A stretch of DNA of 64,000 nucleotides from Emticicia sp. C21 (lineage in GTDB: Bacteria > Bacteroidota > Bacteroidia > Cytophagales > Spirosomataceae): positions 186,001 through 250,000 of the forward strand of contig NZ_QVMT01000003.1 of the NCBI RefSeq assembly GCF_003418935.1, in the 5' to 3' direction. The position numbers and the translations under genes were made by a program. Shown here piece by piece: positions 17,816-28,158 of the stretch (the first letter of the stretch is position 1; the number at the start of each line of letters is the position of its first letter). Below the pieces are notes generated by a model. That model did no database searches, had not been told where the DNA came from, and worked only from the letters and a program-made list of their open reading frames with translations.

Positions 17816-20800
17816 ATGAAACGACTTGCACGCATCTTTTTATGGTTGATTGTTGGAATCTTTGCGCTGGTTGGGCTGGTAGTTCTATTTGTGCAATCTC
17901 CTGCCGGACAAGACTTCCTGACCAAACAAGCCGTATCATATCTTCGCAAAAAATTAGGTACAAATATCGTTGTAGACAAAGTTCGTTTCAGTGTTCCTGA
18001 CTGGATAACGCTGGAAGGTGTTTACGTACCGGACCTCAAAAAAGATACATTATTAGCAGGTAAACGTTTGTTTGTAGATTTAGACATGCTTGGTTTGCTA
18101 AGTAACAATGTAAAACTCAACCAGATTGAGCTAGAGGGTATACGGGTAAAGGTTAATCGTACGTTGCCGGATACAGTTTTCAATTTCAACTACATTCTGG
18201 ATGCTTTTATGTCAAAGGAGCCCGTGGATACCACTTCGTCTTCTGATCCATTTGACATCAGCTTGAAAAAGGTAAAATTGAACAACGTAAAAATTACGTA
18301 TAATGATGCTATTATAGGTACTGATGCTGACTTCTATGTGAAAGACTTAACCACTGAGTTTAAGGAGTTTAACATCGCCAAGTCACAATATCACTTTGCC
18401 AATGTGAATGCCAACACCGGGTCGGCAAAGTTAAGATTGTATAAGTCTGTGAAGCCTAGTCTGGTTGCCCCACCAGATACATTAGACCCCGAAGTTGCTG
18501 CCGCTGATACACTCGATTTGAACGTAGGAACAGTTACATTGGCTAATTTCAACTGGTTATTAGAGAGCGAAGATGGATTAAGAAACGGCGTTAAATTAGG
18601 AAAACTGGAACTGGAAGGTGATAAAATTTATGTGAACGGGCAAAAGGTAATCTTCAAAAAAGTAGCCTTAGAAAATACTGAAGCCTTTGTTGAAATGGCT
18701 AATAAACCTGAACCTCAAACTGCTAAAAGCCCTGCCAAAAAGCCGGAGGAAAATAATACAGATACTGGCCCGGGCTGGGCGGCTATTATAGGCAATATTG
18801 AGGTAAATAAAATAAGGGTCAGATATGACGACAAGTATGCACCACGCCAATTAAAAGGATTGGATTATGGCCATCTTGACATTAATAATATGGCATTGGT
18901 ATTAAGAAATTTTGTCTATAGCTCATCTAATATCTCAGGACAATTAGCGAAAAGCACTTTTACTGAGCAAAGCGGATTGAACCTGCAAAGCTTGACTACC
19001 AACTTCACGTATACCAATAAAGAAATCGGACTGAGGAATTTATTTCTCAAAACTCCCCAAACTGTGATTCGTGATGAGGTTGTGATGCAATATGATACCA
19101 TTGCTGATTTAAGCAATAATTTAGGAAGTGTGCGAGTAAAAGCCAGTATCAAACAAAGCCAGGTGGCCATGAGGGATATACTGATATTGGTTCCTGATCT
19201 GGCTAAAAATCCGACATTCAGAGATAATCAGAATGATATTATCAAAGCTGATGGAATTATTGCCGGAAGGGTAAACAATCTGGCTATTCCAAAGCTTTCT
19301 ATTACTGGGTTTGGAGCTACCAAAGTCATTGCCAAAGGTAATATCACAGGTTTGCCTGATGCCAATAAACTTGGCTTCAATTTAGATATTGATGAGGTAT
19401 CAACCACCAAGCAGGATATTATTAAACTGGCAGGAAAAGATGCTATACCTGAGTCGATTGAGCTACCAGAAAAGATAACTGTCAGAGGTAAATTAAGAGG
19501 AAAGGCCAATGACCTGAACGCTGATGCCTCGCTTAACTCTGATTTTGGGGTAGCTGTGTTTACAGGAAATCTAAAGAACTTCGTAACGGGTAAAAATCAA
19601 GCCTACGATGGCAAACTAACTCTGGAAGATTTTGATGCAGGAAAACTGATTAAACAACCTGAGAATGTTGGGAAACTGACTCTTGAAGTGAATGCCAAAG
19701 GCACGGGTATTGACCCTAAAACTATGAATGCTACTATTGATGGTACAGCCAAAAAAGCAGTGATAAAAGGCTATGAATACAATAATCTGATATTGCGAGG
19801 AGATATTCATAATCAGATTGCCAATATAAATGCGAATTTAGATGACCCTAACGCCGACTTTAAATTAGTTGCCAAAGCTGATTTCTCGCAACCTTATCCT
19901 GCAGTTGAGGGTAATGTCTCAATTAATAGTCTTGATTTGAAAAAACTGAATTTGTATGCTGAAGATTTGAAGATAAAGGGAGATATAAAAGTAGACTTAG
20001 CGTCAACTGACCCTAAAAATCCAACGGGAACGGTATCAATTAATCAGGCAGTTATTGAAACAGGTGGCAAAGTTATTCCAATAGATACAACCAATCTGAT
20101 TATTCAGAATGCGGCTGATGGACATCATATAGTACTGAAATCGCCGGTGGCAAATGCTGAGGTAGAAGGTAATTTTGATTATACCCGCCTGTTGGATATG
20201 GTATTGACAGAAGTGAATAAATACTTTAAGATCTCTGATGTACCTTATACACCGGTCACAGAAACCTACGATATACATATTGATGCCAAGGTGAACCAAC
20301 ACCCGATTATTCAGAGCTTTGTGCCTGAATTAACCAGATTGGGAACAGTAACGCTGAAAGCAGAAATGGATAATAAAAAAGATACAACCTTGCAGGCAAC
20401 TGTGATTGTACCTTTAGTAGAGTATGATTCTTCTATAGTACGAAATGCAAATCTGAAGCTCTATGCAGTAGGTAATAAAGCTACTTATAATGGTGCAATC
20501 AGTGAGATTAATGTATCAGATTTCAGTATTAAACGCACAACACTTAATGGTGAAATAGCCGATAATACACTTACTGCCAATATAGCATTGAAAGATTCGG
20601 TGAATAAAGAGCGCTTTGCCTTTAATACGAGAGTACAGTCTATTGAAGATAAGTATCGTATTAATCTTAGCAACAGAGGTACTTTGATTGATTATAAAGA
20701 ATGGCGTTCTGACTCGACCGGGTATATTGAATATGGGAAACAGGGATTATTGGTAAAGCAATTTTTACTAGAGCAAAGCGGACAAAAACTATTAGTAAAC

Positions 20801-22774
20801 AGCACTACCAATGAACCAAACTCACCAATTACGGTTGAAGTAGATAGCCTGGATATTAAGCCATTTGTTACCATTGCGACAATGGACTCAACATTGGCAG
20901 GAGGAAAGCTGAATGGTAATTTCAAGCTATCAAACTATATGGCTGCTAGCCCTGCCTTTACCGGTGATCTGGTAATTAATAATTTTACGCTTACCCAGAT
21001 TCCTGTCGGCACTGTGACAGTAAACGCCAATAACGAAACAGCAGATAGAATTGCTACAAAGGCATCAATCACCAGTGATAAAAATGATATTCAGCTGACA
21101 GGGAATTATATTCTGAAGCCTAAAGGCACACTTGATTTCGATGTTGACATCAAGAAGCTTGGCGCTGAAACCGTGCAGGCATTCAGCTTTGGGCAATTGA
21201 AAAATGCTAAAGGAAACCTGAGCGGAGACCTGACATTGAAAGGTGAACCTACCAAACCTTTGATAAGCGGCTCTCTTAAATTTGATGATGTATCGTTGAG
21301 TTTGACACAATTAGGCTCAAAATATATTTTCAATAACCAGACGCTTACTTTTGTTAATAGTGATATCAAGTTCAACAACTTTGTAATAGCTGACACCTTA
21401 GGTCAAAAATTAACAGTAAATGGTAATCTGAACATTCAGAACATTCCGAATTTCAGCTATAAATTAGATGTCGATGCCCGAAACTTTATGGTGCTGAATG
21501 GCAGCAGAAAAGACAATGATTTCTTCTATGGCAAAGGCTTTATAGATGCAGATCTGAATGTAACGGGAGTAGGAGCAACCCCTTCTATAGATGGTAACGT
21601 GAAGTTGAAAGAGGGAAGTGATATTACAGTAATTCTGCCTGATGCCTCTGTGGGCGAAACCGAAACAGACGGTATAGTTGAGTTTATCAATATGAAGAAT
21701 CCGGCTGCGGCTGATTCTTTAGCAAAGGATAGCACTGTTGTAACCAACTTTAGTGATGTAGCCTCAGAAATGGCATTGAACATAGAAGTAGACGATAAAT
21801 CTCAATTAAGTATTGTTATAGACGAAGTGAATGGAGATGCGCTGAAAATTAAAGGGAATGCGCAATTAAACACAGGTATTACACCAAGTGGGGAGTTCTA
21901 TATTTTTGGTTTATATGAGCTTACTTCGGGTCAGTATGATTTGACTTTTGAGGTACTGAAAAGACAGTTCGTGATAGAAAAAGGTAGTAATCTCTTATGG
22001 ACAGGCGACCCTATGAAGGCGCAGATAGATATTACAGCCGCTTACCCAATTAGTGTTGATCTTACTTCTTTAAATGAGTCAGCCAGATTATATGGTAAGG
22101 TTCCGGTAAAAGTATTATTGAAAATGCAGGGAAATCTATCTAGCCCTGATATTACTTTTGATATTGTATTGGATGAAAGACTGGCGTCGAGCGATGTGAA
22201 GAATTTTGTTGAAACCAACTCGGTATTTACCAGTTTCAGACAAGACCCTGTTGCTATGAATAAAGAGGTATTCTCCTTGTTGATATTAAATCGTTTTTCA
22301 GGCCAGCAGTCTTCCGATTTCTTTTCTGGTACCAATGCAGAGGCTATTGCCCGTCAGAGTGTAAGCAAGTTATTAACCGATCAGTTAAATGTATTGGCCG
22401 GAGACTTGATTAAAGGTGTGAAACTTGATTTCAATCTGAATTCAAACTTTCAACCGGCTCAGTCAGGCACAGGTGTAAGAACCGACCTGAATGTAGGTTT
22501 AAGTAAGGCCTTTTTAAATGATCGTTTAACCGTATCAGTTGGCCGCAATTTCCAGATTGAAAATACTACGGGTATACAAAAAAGCTCAACTGAAATTTTC
22601 GATAACATTGCCTTGAACTATAACCTGACCAAAGACGGACGCTATCTATTTAGAGCGTATCGTAAGAACGAATTCTTTATTCTAGACGGATATGTGCAGG
22701 AAACAGGGGTTAGTTTTGCCCTTACTTTAAATTACGAAACATTTAAGGAATTATTCAGTAAACAAAAGAAATGA
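17816..22774 (+). CDS. tamB: TamB-like translocation and assembly module protein (DUF490)
   Basis: A very large (1652 aa) inner-membrane-anchored envelope protein. An N-terminal transmembrane helix (RIFLWLIVGIFALVGLVVLFVQS) is followed by the block AGQDFLTKQAVSYLRKKLGTNIVVDKVRF, long repetitive beta strands rich in L.L..V.L, and the conserved C-terminal DUF490 domain (GEFYIFGLYELTSGQYDLTFEVLKRQF, LTVSVGRNFQI). It probably bridges the periplasm and moves lipids or helps outer-membrane protein insertion. The ATG at 17816 is preferred over the TTG just before it. Its TGA overlaps the start of the next gene (ATGA), so the two are translationally coupled. Confidence 0.93.
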   Translation: MKRLARIFLWLIVGIFALVGLVVLFVQSPAGQDFLTKQAVSYLRKKLGTNIVVDKVRFSVPDWITLEGVYVPDLKKDTLLAGKRLFVDLDMLGLLSNNVKLNQIELEGIRVKVNRTLPDTVFNFNYILDAFMSKEPVDTTSSSDPFDISLKKVKLNNVKITYNDAIIGTDADFYVKDLTTEFKEFNIAKSQYHFANVNANTGSAKLRLYKSVKPSLVAPPDTLDPEVAAADTLDLNVGTVTLANFNWLLESEDGLRNGVKLGKLELEGDKIYVNGQKVIFKKVALENTEAFVEMANKPEPQTAKSPAKKPEENNTDTGPGWAAIIGNIEVNKIRVRYDDKYAPRQLKGLDYGHLDINNMALVLRNFVYSSSNISGQLAKSTFTEQSGLNLQSLTTNFTYTNKEIGLRNLFLKTPQTVIRDEVVMQYDTIADLSNNLGSVRVKASIKQSQVAMRDILILVPDLAKNPTFRDNQNDIIKADGIIAGRVNNLAIPKLSITGFGATKVIAKGNITGLPDANKLGFNLDIDEVSTTKQDIIKLAGKDAIPESIELPEKITVRGKLRGKANDLNADASLNSDFGVAVFTGNLKNFVTGKNQAYDGKLTLEDFDAGKLIKQPENVGKLTLEVNAKGTGIDPKTMNATIDGTAKKAVIKGYEYNNLILRGDIHNQIANINANLDDPNADFKLVAKADFSQPYPAVEGNVSINSLDLKKLNLYAEDLKIKGDIKVDLASTDPKNPTGTVSINQAVIETGGKVIPIDTTNLIIQNAADGHHIVLKSPVANAEVEGNFDYTRLLDMVLTEVNKYFKISDVPYTPVTETYDIHIDAKVNQHPIIQSFVPELTRLGTVTLKAEMDNKKDTTLQATVIVPLVEYDSSIVRNANLKLYAVGNKATYNGAISEINVSDFSIKRTTLNGEIADNTLTANIALKDSVNKERFAFNTRVQSIEDKYRINLSNRGTLIDYKEWRSDSTGYIEYGKQGLLVKQFLLEQSGQKLLVNSTTNEPNSPITVEVDSLDIKPFVTIATMDSTLAGGKLNGNFKLSNYMAASPAFTGDLVINNFTLTQIPVGTVTVNANNETADRIATKASITSDKNDIQLTGNYILKPKGTLDFDVDIKKLGAETVQAFSFGQLKNAKGNLSGDLTLKGEPTKPLISGSLKFDDVSLSLTQLGSKYIFNNQTLTFVNSDIKFNNFVIADTLGQKLTVNGNLNIQNIPNFSYKLDVDARNFMVLNGSRKDNDFFYGKGFIDADLNVTGVGATPSIDGNVKLKEGSDITVILPDASVGETETDGIVEFINMKNPAAADSLAKDSTVVTNFSDVASEMALNIEVDDKSQLSIVIDEVNGDALKIKGNAQLNTGITPSGEFYIFGLYELTSGQYDLTFEVLKRQFVIEKGSNLLWTGDPMKAQIDITAAYPISVDLTSLNESARLYGKVPVKVLLKMQGNLSSPDITFDIVLDERLASSDVKNFVETNSVFTSFRQDPVAMNKEVFSLLILNRFSGQQSSDFFSGTNAEAIARQSVSKLLTDQLNVLAGDLIKGVKLDFNLNSNFQPAQSGTGVRTDLNVGLSKAFLNDRLTVSVGRNFQIENTTGIQKSSTEIFDNIALNYNLTKDGRYLFRAYRKNEFFILDGYVQETGVSFALTLNYETFKELFSKQKK

Positions 22775-25140
22775 GAGCAGCCAGATACATATTATTATTG
22801 AGTATGATTGGCTTATGGAGCTGTTCGGTAACAAAACATATACCAGCCGGAGAGAGTTTGTATACAGGAGCAGACATAAAAATCCAGACAGATTCTACAG
22901 TAAAAGTCAGCAAAGTTGAAGCTAAAGCACTTGAGGAACAGATTGAGGAAATCATTCGTCCGAAGCCAAATGCTACTATTTTCGGCTGGCCTTATAAAGT
23001 GTCTTTCTATTATTTGTTCGGAGAGCCAAAAAAGGAAAAAGGGTTCAGAAGTTTTTTTAGAAAACGATTCGGAGAAGCACCAGTATTAGCTAATAAAAGG
23101 GCTGTTACTACCAGTTCGGCTATTATTGCCAATACCCTACAGAATGAAGGCTATTTCCGTTCTACTGCCAGTGGTGAGTTGATAGTAAAAGGGAAAAAAG
23201 CAAGAGGCGTTTATACCGCATATCTTAAGCCACGATATACAATTAATGAGACGCAGTTTATTATAAAAGACAGCACTATATTCCAGAAGAGCTTCAGACT
23301 TTCTGAACGAAGGACCTTATTACGAAAAGATGACCCCTATCGATTTGAGGTTATAAAAATGGAACGTGAGCGTATTGACCAGTTTCTGAAACGAAGAGGC
23401 TTCTATTTTTTCCGCCCTGATTATCTGATTGTGAAGGTAGATACCAACCTGAGTACCTATAAGGTAAATTTATATGTGGATTTAAAGCCCAATGTCAATC
23501 AGACTTCAATTAAACAATATCGTATCAATGATATATATGTCAATACGGATGCTACTGATACGACCAATAGAAATTATGTGCAACAAGAGTTTATGAAGAT
23601 CTCAGACCTGAGCCGCTCATATAAACCACGCGTTTTTAACGATGCCGTCGGCTTCCGTTCAGGCATGATTTACAGTAGTACCGTGCATGATGCTTCCTTA
23701 TCAAGACTTATCAACCTTCGCAATTTTAAATTTGTCAGGAATCGTTTTGAATTAGTGCCACGCTCAGACTCTGCACTGATAGATGTGCATTATGACATGA
23801 CCCCTCTGAAAAAGAAAGCGCTTCGCGCAGATATAACAGGTGCTTCTAAATCTAATGGTTTATTAGGTTTTCAATTAGGGCTTAATTGGTCGAACAGAAA
23901 TATGTTCAGAGGGGCAGAGATGCTACAAATAGGGGCAAATATCGGAACTGATATTCAGGTAAGTGGCAGAAAAAACTATAACCTGAATAATTATCGTAGA
24001 TATGGCCTTACGCTTGATCTCTCTTTTCCAAGATTTGTTTTCCCTTTTTACAGAATCAATCCAGCACGGAATCAGGCTTTACCTAAAACAAACCTGAACC
24101 TAAGCTATAGTTGGTTGCAACAGAGAGGAGTAGCTTATAATGATGATAGTACTACTTATGCTTATACGCAGTATGTGCTCACTTCAATTCAGGGGTCATG
24201 GGGCTATGAGTGGAGACCTAATCCGAGAGTAATACATACACTCACGCCATTTTATGCGAATGTGGTAAAGCCAAAGAATATCAGTGAAGAATTTGTTGAG
24301 AAGATTTTTAACAGCCCTAATACATCTGATATTGTACGTTATTTAGATGTATTAAGAAACAGACTTATATTAGGCGGGCAATACAATATTACTTATACAC
24401 CGCAGCAACGAAACAACAAACGCCATTTTCTTTATCTGTCAGGTGGGGTTGATGTAGCTGGTAATCTGGCTAGTTTATTTGGCAAAAAAGGCTCTGACGA
24501 GACTGCTCCTAAAACCCTTTTTGGTATATCTTATGACCAATTTGTTCGTTTTGATGGAGAAGTAAGATATTATTACGACTTATCGCCAAGTTTACGTATT
24601 GCAAACAGATTGATAATAGGGTATGGTATTCCATATGGAAACTCCAATGAGCTGCCACAAATCAAACAATATTTTGTAGGGGGTAGTAATAGCATGAGAG
24701 GATTCAGAGCTCGCTCGGTGGGGCCGGGTACTTATTATGCCGATTCATTGACCGTATCTATTTTTGGTTTCCGCTCATTTGGTGATATAAAACTGGAAGG
24801 TAATACAGAAATACGTTATAAAGCAACCGACATTTTTAATCTGGCGCTCTTTGTGGATGCAGGTAACGTATGGTTGAAAAAATATGACCCTAATACCTCT
24901 TTTTATACAGAGGGCTCTCAATTTGGCAAAGACTTTTATAAACAATTGGCCATAAGTGGTGGAATAGGACTTCGTCTCGATTTCAGTTATATCAAACTAC
25001 GTTTTGATTTAGCCACCCCATTCAGAAAACCGTGGCTGGAAGAGGGGAGCAGATGGGTGTTAAAGGATGTTTCACTTTCAAGAAAAGCCTGGCGACAGGA
25101 AAACCTGATTCTGAATATTGCTGTGGATTATCCGTTTTGA
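22771..25140 (+). CDS. tamA: TamA/BamA-family outer membrane assembly protein
   Basis: 789 aa. The N-terminus has a signal with a lipobox-like end (LWSC) followed by SVTKHIPAGESLY, a feature I recall from Bacteroidota members. POTRA-like repeats occupy roughly 100-350 and a C-terminal Omp85 barrel follows (GMRGF-like MRGFRARSVGPGTY; final DYPF typical of barrel ends). It is probably the outer-membrane partner of TamB and is read from an overlapping ATGA. A two-way hairpin terminator separates it from the convergent rpoZ gene. Confidence 0.92.
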   Translation: MRAARYILLLSMIGLWSCSVTKHIPAGESLYTGADIKIQTDSTVKVSKVEAKALEEQIEEIIRPKPNATIFGWPYKVSFYYLFGEPKKEKGFRSFFRKRFGEAPVLANKRAVTTSSAIIANTLQNEGYFRSTASGELIVKGKKARGVYTAYLKPRYTINETQFIIKDSTIFQKSFRLSERRTLLRKDDPYRFEVIKMERERIDQFLKRRGFYFFRPDYLIVKVDTNLSTYKVNLYVDLKPNVNQTSIKQYRINDIYVNTDATDTTNRNYVQQEFMKISDLSRSYKPRVFNDAVGFRSGMIYSSTVHDASLSRLINLRNFKFVRNRFELVPRSDSALIDVHYDMTPLKKKALRADITGASKSNGLLGFQLGLNWSNRNMFRGAEMLQIGANIGTDIQVSGRKNYNLNNYRRYGLTLDLSFPRFVFPFYRINPARNQALPKTNLNLSYSWLQQRGVAYNDDSTTYAYTQYVLTSIQGSWGYEWRPNPRVIHTLTPFYANVVKPKNISEEFVEKIFNSPNTSDIVRYLDVLRNRLILGGQYNITYTPQQRNNKRHFLYLSGGVDVAGNLASLFGKKGSDETAPKTLFGISYDQFVRFDGEVRYYYDLSPSLRIANRLIIGYGIPYGNSNELPQIKQYFVGGSNSMRGFRARSVGPGTYYADSLTVSIFGFRSFGDIKLEGNTEIRYKATDIFNLALFVDAGNVWLKKYDPNTSFYTEGSQFGKDFYKQLAISGGIGLRLDFSYIKLRFDLATPFRKPWLEEGSRWVLKDVSLSRKAWRQENLILNIAVDYPF

Positions 25141-25174
25141 TGTTTTTTTGCTCATAGATGCACTATATAAAACC

Positions 25175-25213
25175 AAAAAAAGCGTTGCACTTATCAAACT
25201 GCAACGCTTTTTT
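25175..25213. terminator. Two-way terminator between tamA and rpoZ
   Basis: Stem AAAAAAGCGTTGCA / TGCAACGCTTTTTT with an 11-base loop between two convergent genes. The A-run on one side and T-run on the other make it functional for both strands. Confidence 0.85.
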
Positions 25214-25231
25214 ATATGGGGTATAGACCAA

Positions 25232-25537
25232 TTATTCTTCGTCTTTCCAACGATATTCCACTTTTTCTTCTGTGAATTCGTCTAATGCAATAGACGTTGG
25301 TTTCGGTTGGCGCTCATAGAAACGTGAGATTTCGATTTGCTCACGGTTTTCAAAAATTTCTTCTAAATTGTCGATATTCGAAGCAAATTCTGCTAGTTTT
25401 TGCGTTAATTCTTCTTTGGTCTTAACAGCCACCTGTTTCGCACGTTGCGAAACAATAAATACAGACTCATAAACATTGCCTGTTTTTGCGGCAAGTTTAT
25501 CTACGTCTCTTGTTACTATTGAAGGATTTACTGCCAT
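25232..25537 (-). CDS. rpoZ: DNA-directed RNA polymerase omega subunit
   Basis: 101 aa, the usual size for the Bacteroidota omega/Rpb6-type subunit, which helps RNA polymerase assembly. It shows TRDVDKLAAKTGNVYESVFIVSQRAKQVA (helical core that clasps beta prime) and an acidic C-terminal tail (EEKVEYRWKDEE). It lies 90 bp downstream of bamD on the same strand, a pairing common in the phylum. Confidence 0.93.
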   Translation of the reverse strand: MAVNPSIVTRDVDKLAAKTGNVYESVFIVSQRAKQVAVKTKEELTQKLAEFASNIDNLEEIFENREQIEISRFYERQPKPTSIALDEFTEEKVEYRWKDEE

Positions 25538-25627
25538 AATAGAAAGACCCCGGCCTCTGAAGGGGATTGAGTTTATATGTAATGATTGCAGATAAGCAAG
25601 TCTTATTAGAGGCTTCAGACTATGTGC

Positions 25628-26527
25628 TTACCCTTTGGTTGCAGTATCTGCTTTTTGAGCTTCAGCTGCCTGTTTTGTTTTTAATTCTTTTAATTCCTGT
25701 TCGCGCTTAGCCAGTTGTTCCAGACCTTTATTGGCACCGTCGTAGGCTCTTTGCGCTTGTTTAATATACTTGCTCTTCGGATAAGCATCTATAAATACTT
25801 CATAGAATTTCAATACTTCTAAGAAACGCTCTTTCTGTTTGTGCTCAAAACTCACCATCGCGTAATCGTACTGCGACTGCACTTTCAGATAAGCTAATTC
25901 TTCGTTATATTGTGAATCCGGAAAATCTTTCTGAAAATTATCAATGCTTACTACCGCTGCCTTAAAATTGGCAATGGTTACACCACTGGTTTTGAAATAC
26001 AACTTTGCCTTTTCGTAAGCTTTCTCTTCCAATCTATGTCTTAAATCAATCAGATGCTCATTACAGTTCTGCGCATACTTACTATCCGGGAAACTATTGA
26101 TAAATGTCTGTAAGGCATCAATAGCTGTAATCGTATTTGTCTGGTCGAGGTTATAGTTCGGAGAATCTTTATACATCGAATAAGCATACATATAAAATGC
26201 TTCCTCAGCCAATGGGCTATTCGCATAAGTAGCATAGAAACTCTTGAACAAATAAGAACTCATGCTATATTGCTTTTGCTGAAATTGCGAATAAGCATTA
26301 TAAAACTGCGCATTCTCCGCCAATGAATCTCCCTTCAATAACGGTATAATCTCCTCAAAAAGTAGACCAGCTTTGTAATAATCTCCCTTTTTGTAGTATT
26401 CGTTGGCCGCTTTGTATTTTTCTTCAGTTGTACCTTTTTTCTGCAATCTGGCAAATTTTGCCGAGCAAGCCGAAGATAATACAATTACTACAAATAAAAG
26501 GGCGGTATATGGTCTTTTCAAAAACAT
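25628..26527 (-). CDS. bamD: Outer membrane protein assembly factor BamD
   Basis: 299-aa lipoprotein of the BAM complex. The signal ends in the lipobox SSAC (Cys21). The mature part is made of TPR-like helix pairs: YKAANEYYKKGDYYKAGLLFEEI, AENAQFYNAYSQFQQKQYSMSSYLFKSFYATYANSPLAEEAFYM, ITAIDALQTFINSFPDSKYAQNC. It ends in a charged, glutamine-rich helix. It should scaffold BamA at the inner face of the outer membrane. It lies 73 bp downstream of hemL and upstream of rpoZ. Confidence 0.93.
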   Translation of the reverse strand: MFLKRPYTALLFVVIVLSSACSAKFARLQKKGTTEEKYKAANEYYKKGDYYKAGLLFEEIIPLLKGDSLAENAQFYNAYSQFQQKQYSMSSYLFKSFYATYANSPLAEEAFYMYAYSMYKDSPNYNLDQTNTITAIDALQTFINSFPDSKYAQNCNEHLIDLRHRLEEKAYEKAKLYFKTSGVTIANFKAAVVSIDNFQKDFPDSQYNEELAYLKVQSQYDYAMVSFEHKQKERFLEVLKFYEVFIDAYPKSKYIKQAQRAYDGANKGLEQLAKREQELKELKTKQAAEAQKADTATKG

Positions 26528-26600
26528 GGGTGCAAAGATAATAAAAAATATATGCTTTCAGAACGAAAAATTTTGCATAATTATTCTTTATTAACAATTA

Positions 26601-27893
26601 TTAAGACATAACTTCTTTCAAACTTTCTTCATTCGCCTGTAGGATGGCCTGAATATGCTCATCGGTAAGTGCAGTGGACAAGAAAAGCGCTTCATACTGC
26701 GATGGTGCCAGATAGATTCCGCGCTCAAGCATAGCATGAAAATATCTGCCAAATCTCGGAATATCAGAGGTCTTGGCTGTTTCAAAATCAACCACAGGGG
26801 TAGCAGTGAAGAATAAACTATACATCGAACCTATATGGTTAATCTGATAGTTTAAGTTCAGTTTTTTCAGTATTTCTTTGATACCTCCTACAATCTTATT
26901 TCCGGTATTTTCTAGTTGCGTATATACCTCAGGGTGTTCGTTCAGATAAGTCAGCATAGTATAACCTGCCGCCATCGCAATCGGATTGCCCGACAAAGTA
27001 CCTGCCTGATAAACAGGGCCTTGCGGAGACACGCAATCCATGATTTCTTTTCGTCCGCCATAAGCACCTACAGGCATACCACCACCTATGATTTTGCCAA
27101 GAGTTGTTATATCAGCCTTGATGTTGAAACGTTCTTGTGCACCACCTTTAGCCAGACGGAAGCCTGTCATTACCTCATCAAAAATCAAAACGATTCCCTC
27201 TTTGGTACACAATTCACGCAGACTTTCCAGAAAGCCCTCTTGTGGTAATACAGTACCCATATTACCCACCACAGGTTCTAATATTAAAGCGGCAATCTGG
27301 TTTTTGTTGGCATCAACCAATTGTTGTACTGCCGCAAGATTATTGAATGGCGCAGTAAGGGTATCATTCGCCACTCCTTTCGTTACACCCGGACTATCTG
27401 GAACACCCATCGTCACAGCTCCACTCCCTGCTGCAATCAGGAACGAATCACCATGTCCATGATAGCATCCTTCGAACTTAATAATTTTATCACGACCTGT
27501 AAACCCACGTGCCACTCTGATAGCCGACATTGTGGCTTCCGTACCTGAATTAACCATTCTTACTTTTTCGATTGAAGGCACCATATCGATAATCAATTCG
27601 GCCATCTCTACCTCTCTGCGGGTTGGTGCACCGAAAGAGAAGGAGTTCTGGATAGCTGCTCTAACGGCTTCTTCTACAGGCTCGTAGGCATGACCTAAAA
27701 TCATAGGCCCCCACGAATTAATCAGCTCTATATATTGGTTATCGTCTTCGTCGAAAATATAAGCGCCTTTTGCTTTTTTAATAAAGATAGGGTGGCCACC
27801 TACCGATTTAAACGCTCTTACCGGAGAGTTTACCCCACCTGGAATAAAGTTTTTGGCCTTAGCAAAAAGAGCTTCACTGTTTGTATGTATCAT
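26601..27893 (-). CDS. hemL: Glutamate-1-semialdehyde 2,1-aminomutase
   Basis: PLP enzyme that forms 5-aminolevulinate from glutamate-1-semialdehyde in the C5 haem pathway. The ATG at 27893 gives the standard 430-aa protein (MIHTNSEALFAKAKNFIPGGVNSPVRAF); an in-frame ATG 57 bp upstream adds a non-homologous tail. Motifs: NSGTEATMSAIRVARG, YHGHGDSFL, FDEVMTGFR and the PLP lysine Lys267 in TTLGKIIGGGMPVGAYGG. It probably heads a transcript with bamD and rpoZ. Repeat family D lies in its upstream gap. Confidence 0.97.
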   Translation of the reverse strand: MIHTNSEALFAKAKNFIPGGVNSPVRAFKSVGGHPIFIKKAKGAYIFDEDDNQYIELINSWGPMILGHAYEPVEEAVRAAIQNSFSFGAPTRREVEMAELIIDMVPSIEKVRMVNSGTEATMSAIRVARGFTGRDKIIKFEGCYHGHGDSFLIAAGSGAVTMGVPDSPGVTKGVANDTLTAPFNNLAAVQQLVDANKNQIAALILEPVVGNMGTVLPQEGFLESLRELCTKEGIVLIFDEVMTGFRLAKGGAQERFNIKADITTLGKIIGGGMPVGAYGGRKEIMDCVSPQGPVYQAGTLSGNPIAMAAGYTMLTYLNEHPEVYTQLENTGNKIVGGIKEILKKLNLNYQINHIGSMYSLFFTATPVVDFETAKTSDIPRFGRYFHAMLERGIYLAPSQYEALFLSTALTDEHIQAILQANEESLKEVMS

Positions 27894-27972
27894 TGATTGA
27901 GGAATTTTTATTCTGGCTGCAAAGTTCGTGAAGAAATGGGTAGGATGCAATGGGAATGTAGAGGAATGAATT

Positions 27973-28140
27973 CGTAAAGACGTAACGGTTCGCCGCGCGA
28001 TGCATTACGTCTTCATAGGTATATCGAATCCAGAAAATGGTATTAGAGAGATAAAACAATTAAAACACTATCATTTAACCTCCTAGAGAGTTTGTCTGAT
28101 ATTCATAGGCCAATGAGAAGTAATGCATTACATCTCTATG
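27973..28140. repeat. Paired palindromic repeat, family D copy 2
   Basis: Left arm 27973-28012 has the AATGCATT-type palindrome interrupted by the 15-bp GC insert at 27986-28000. Right arm 28120-28140 is an uninterrupted short palindrome (GTAATGCATTAC). The pair occupies the gap between hemL and the Lrp-type regulator gene, both minus strand. Confidence 0.75.
27986..28000 (+). repeat. GC-rich 15-bp micro-insert, copy identical to 547-561
   Basis: CGGTTCGCCGCGCGA between GACGTAA and TGCATTACGTC. Removing it restores a perfect 18-bp palindrome. Confidence 0.75.
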
Positions 28141-28158
28141 AAAAAACAGATTTATCTC

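Noticed and set aside
27088-27462. 124-codon plus-strand open frame
   Set aside because: Antisense to hemL, whose protein is complete and conserved throughout.
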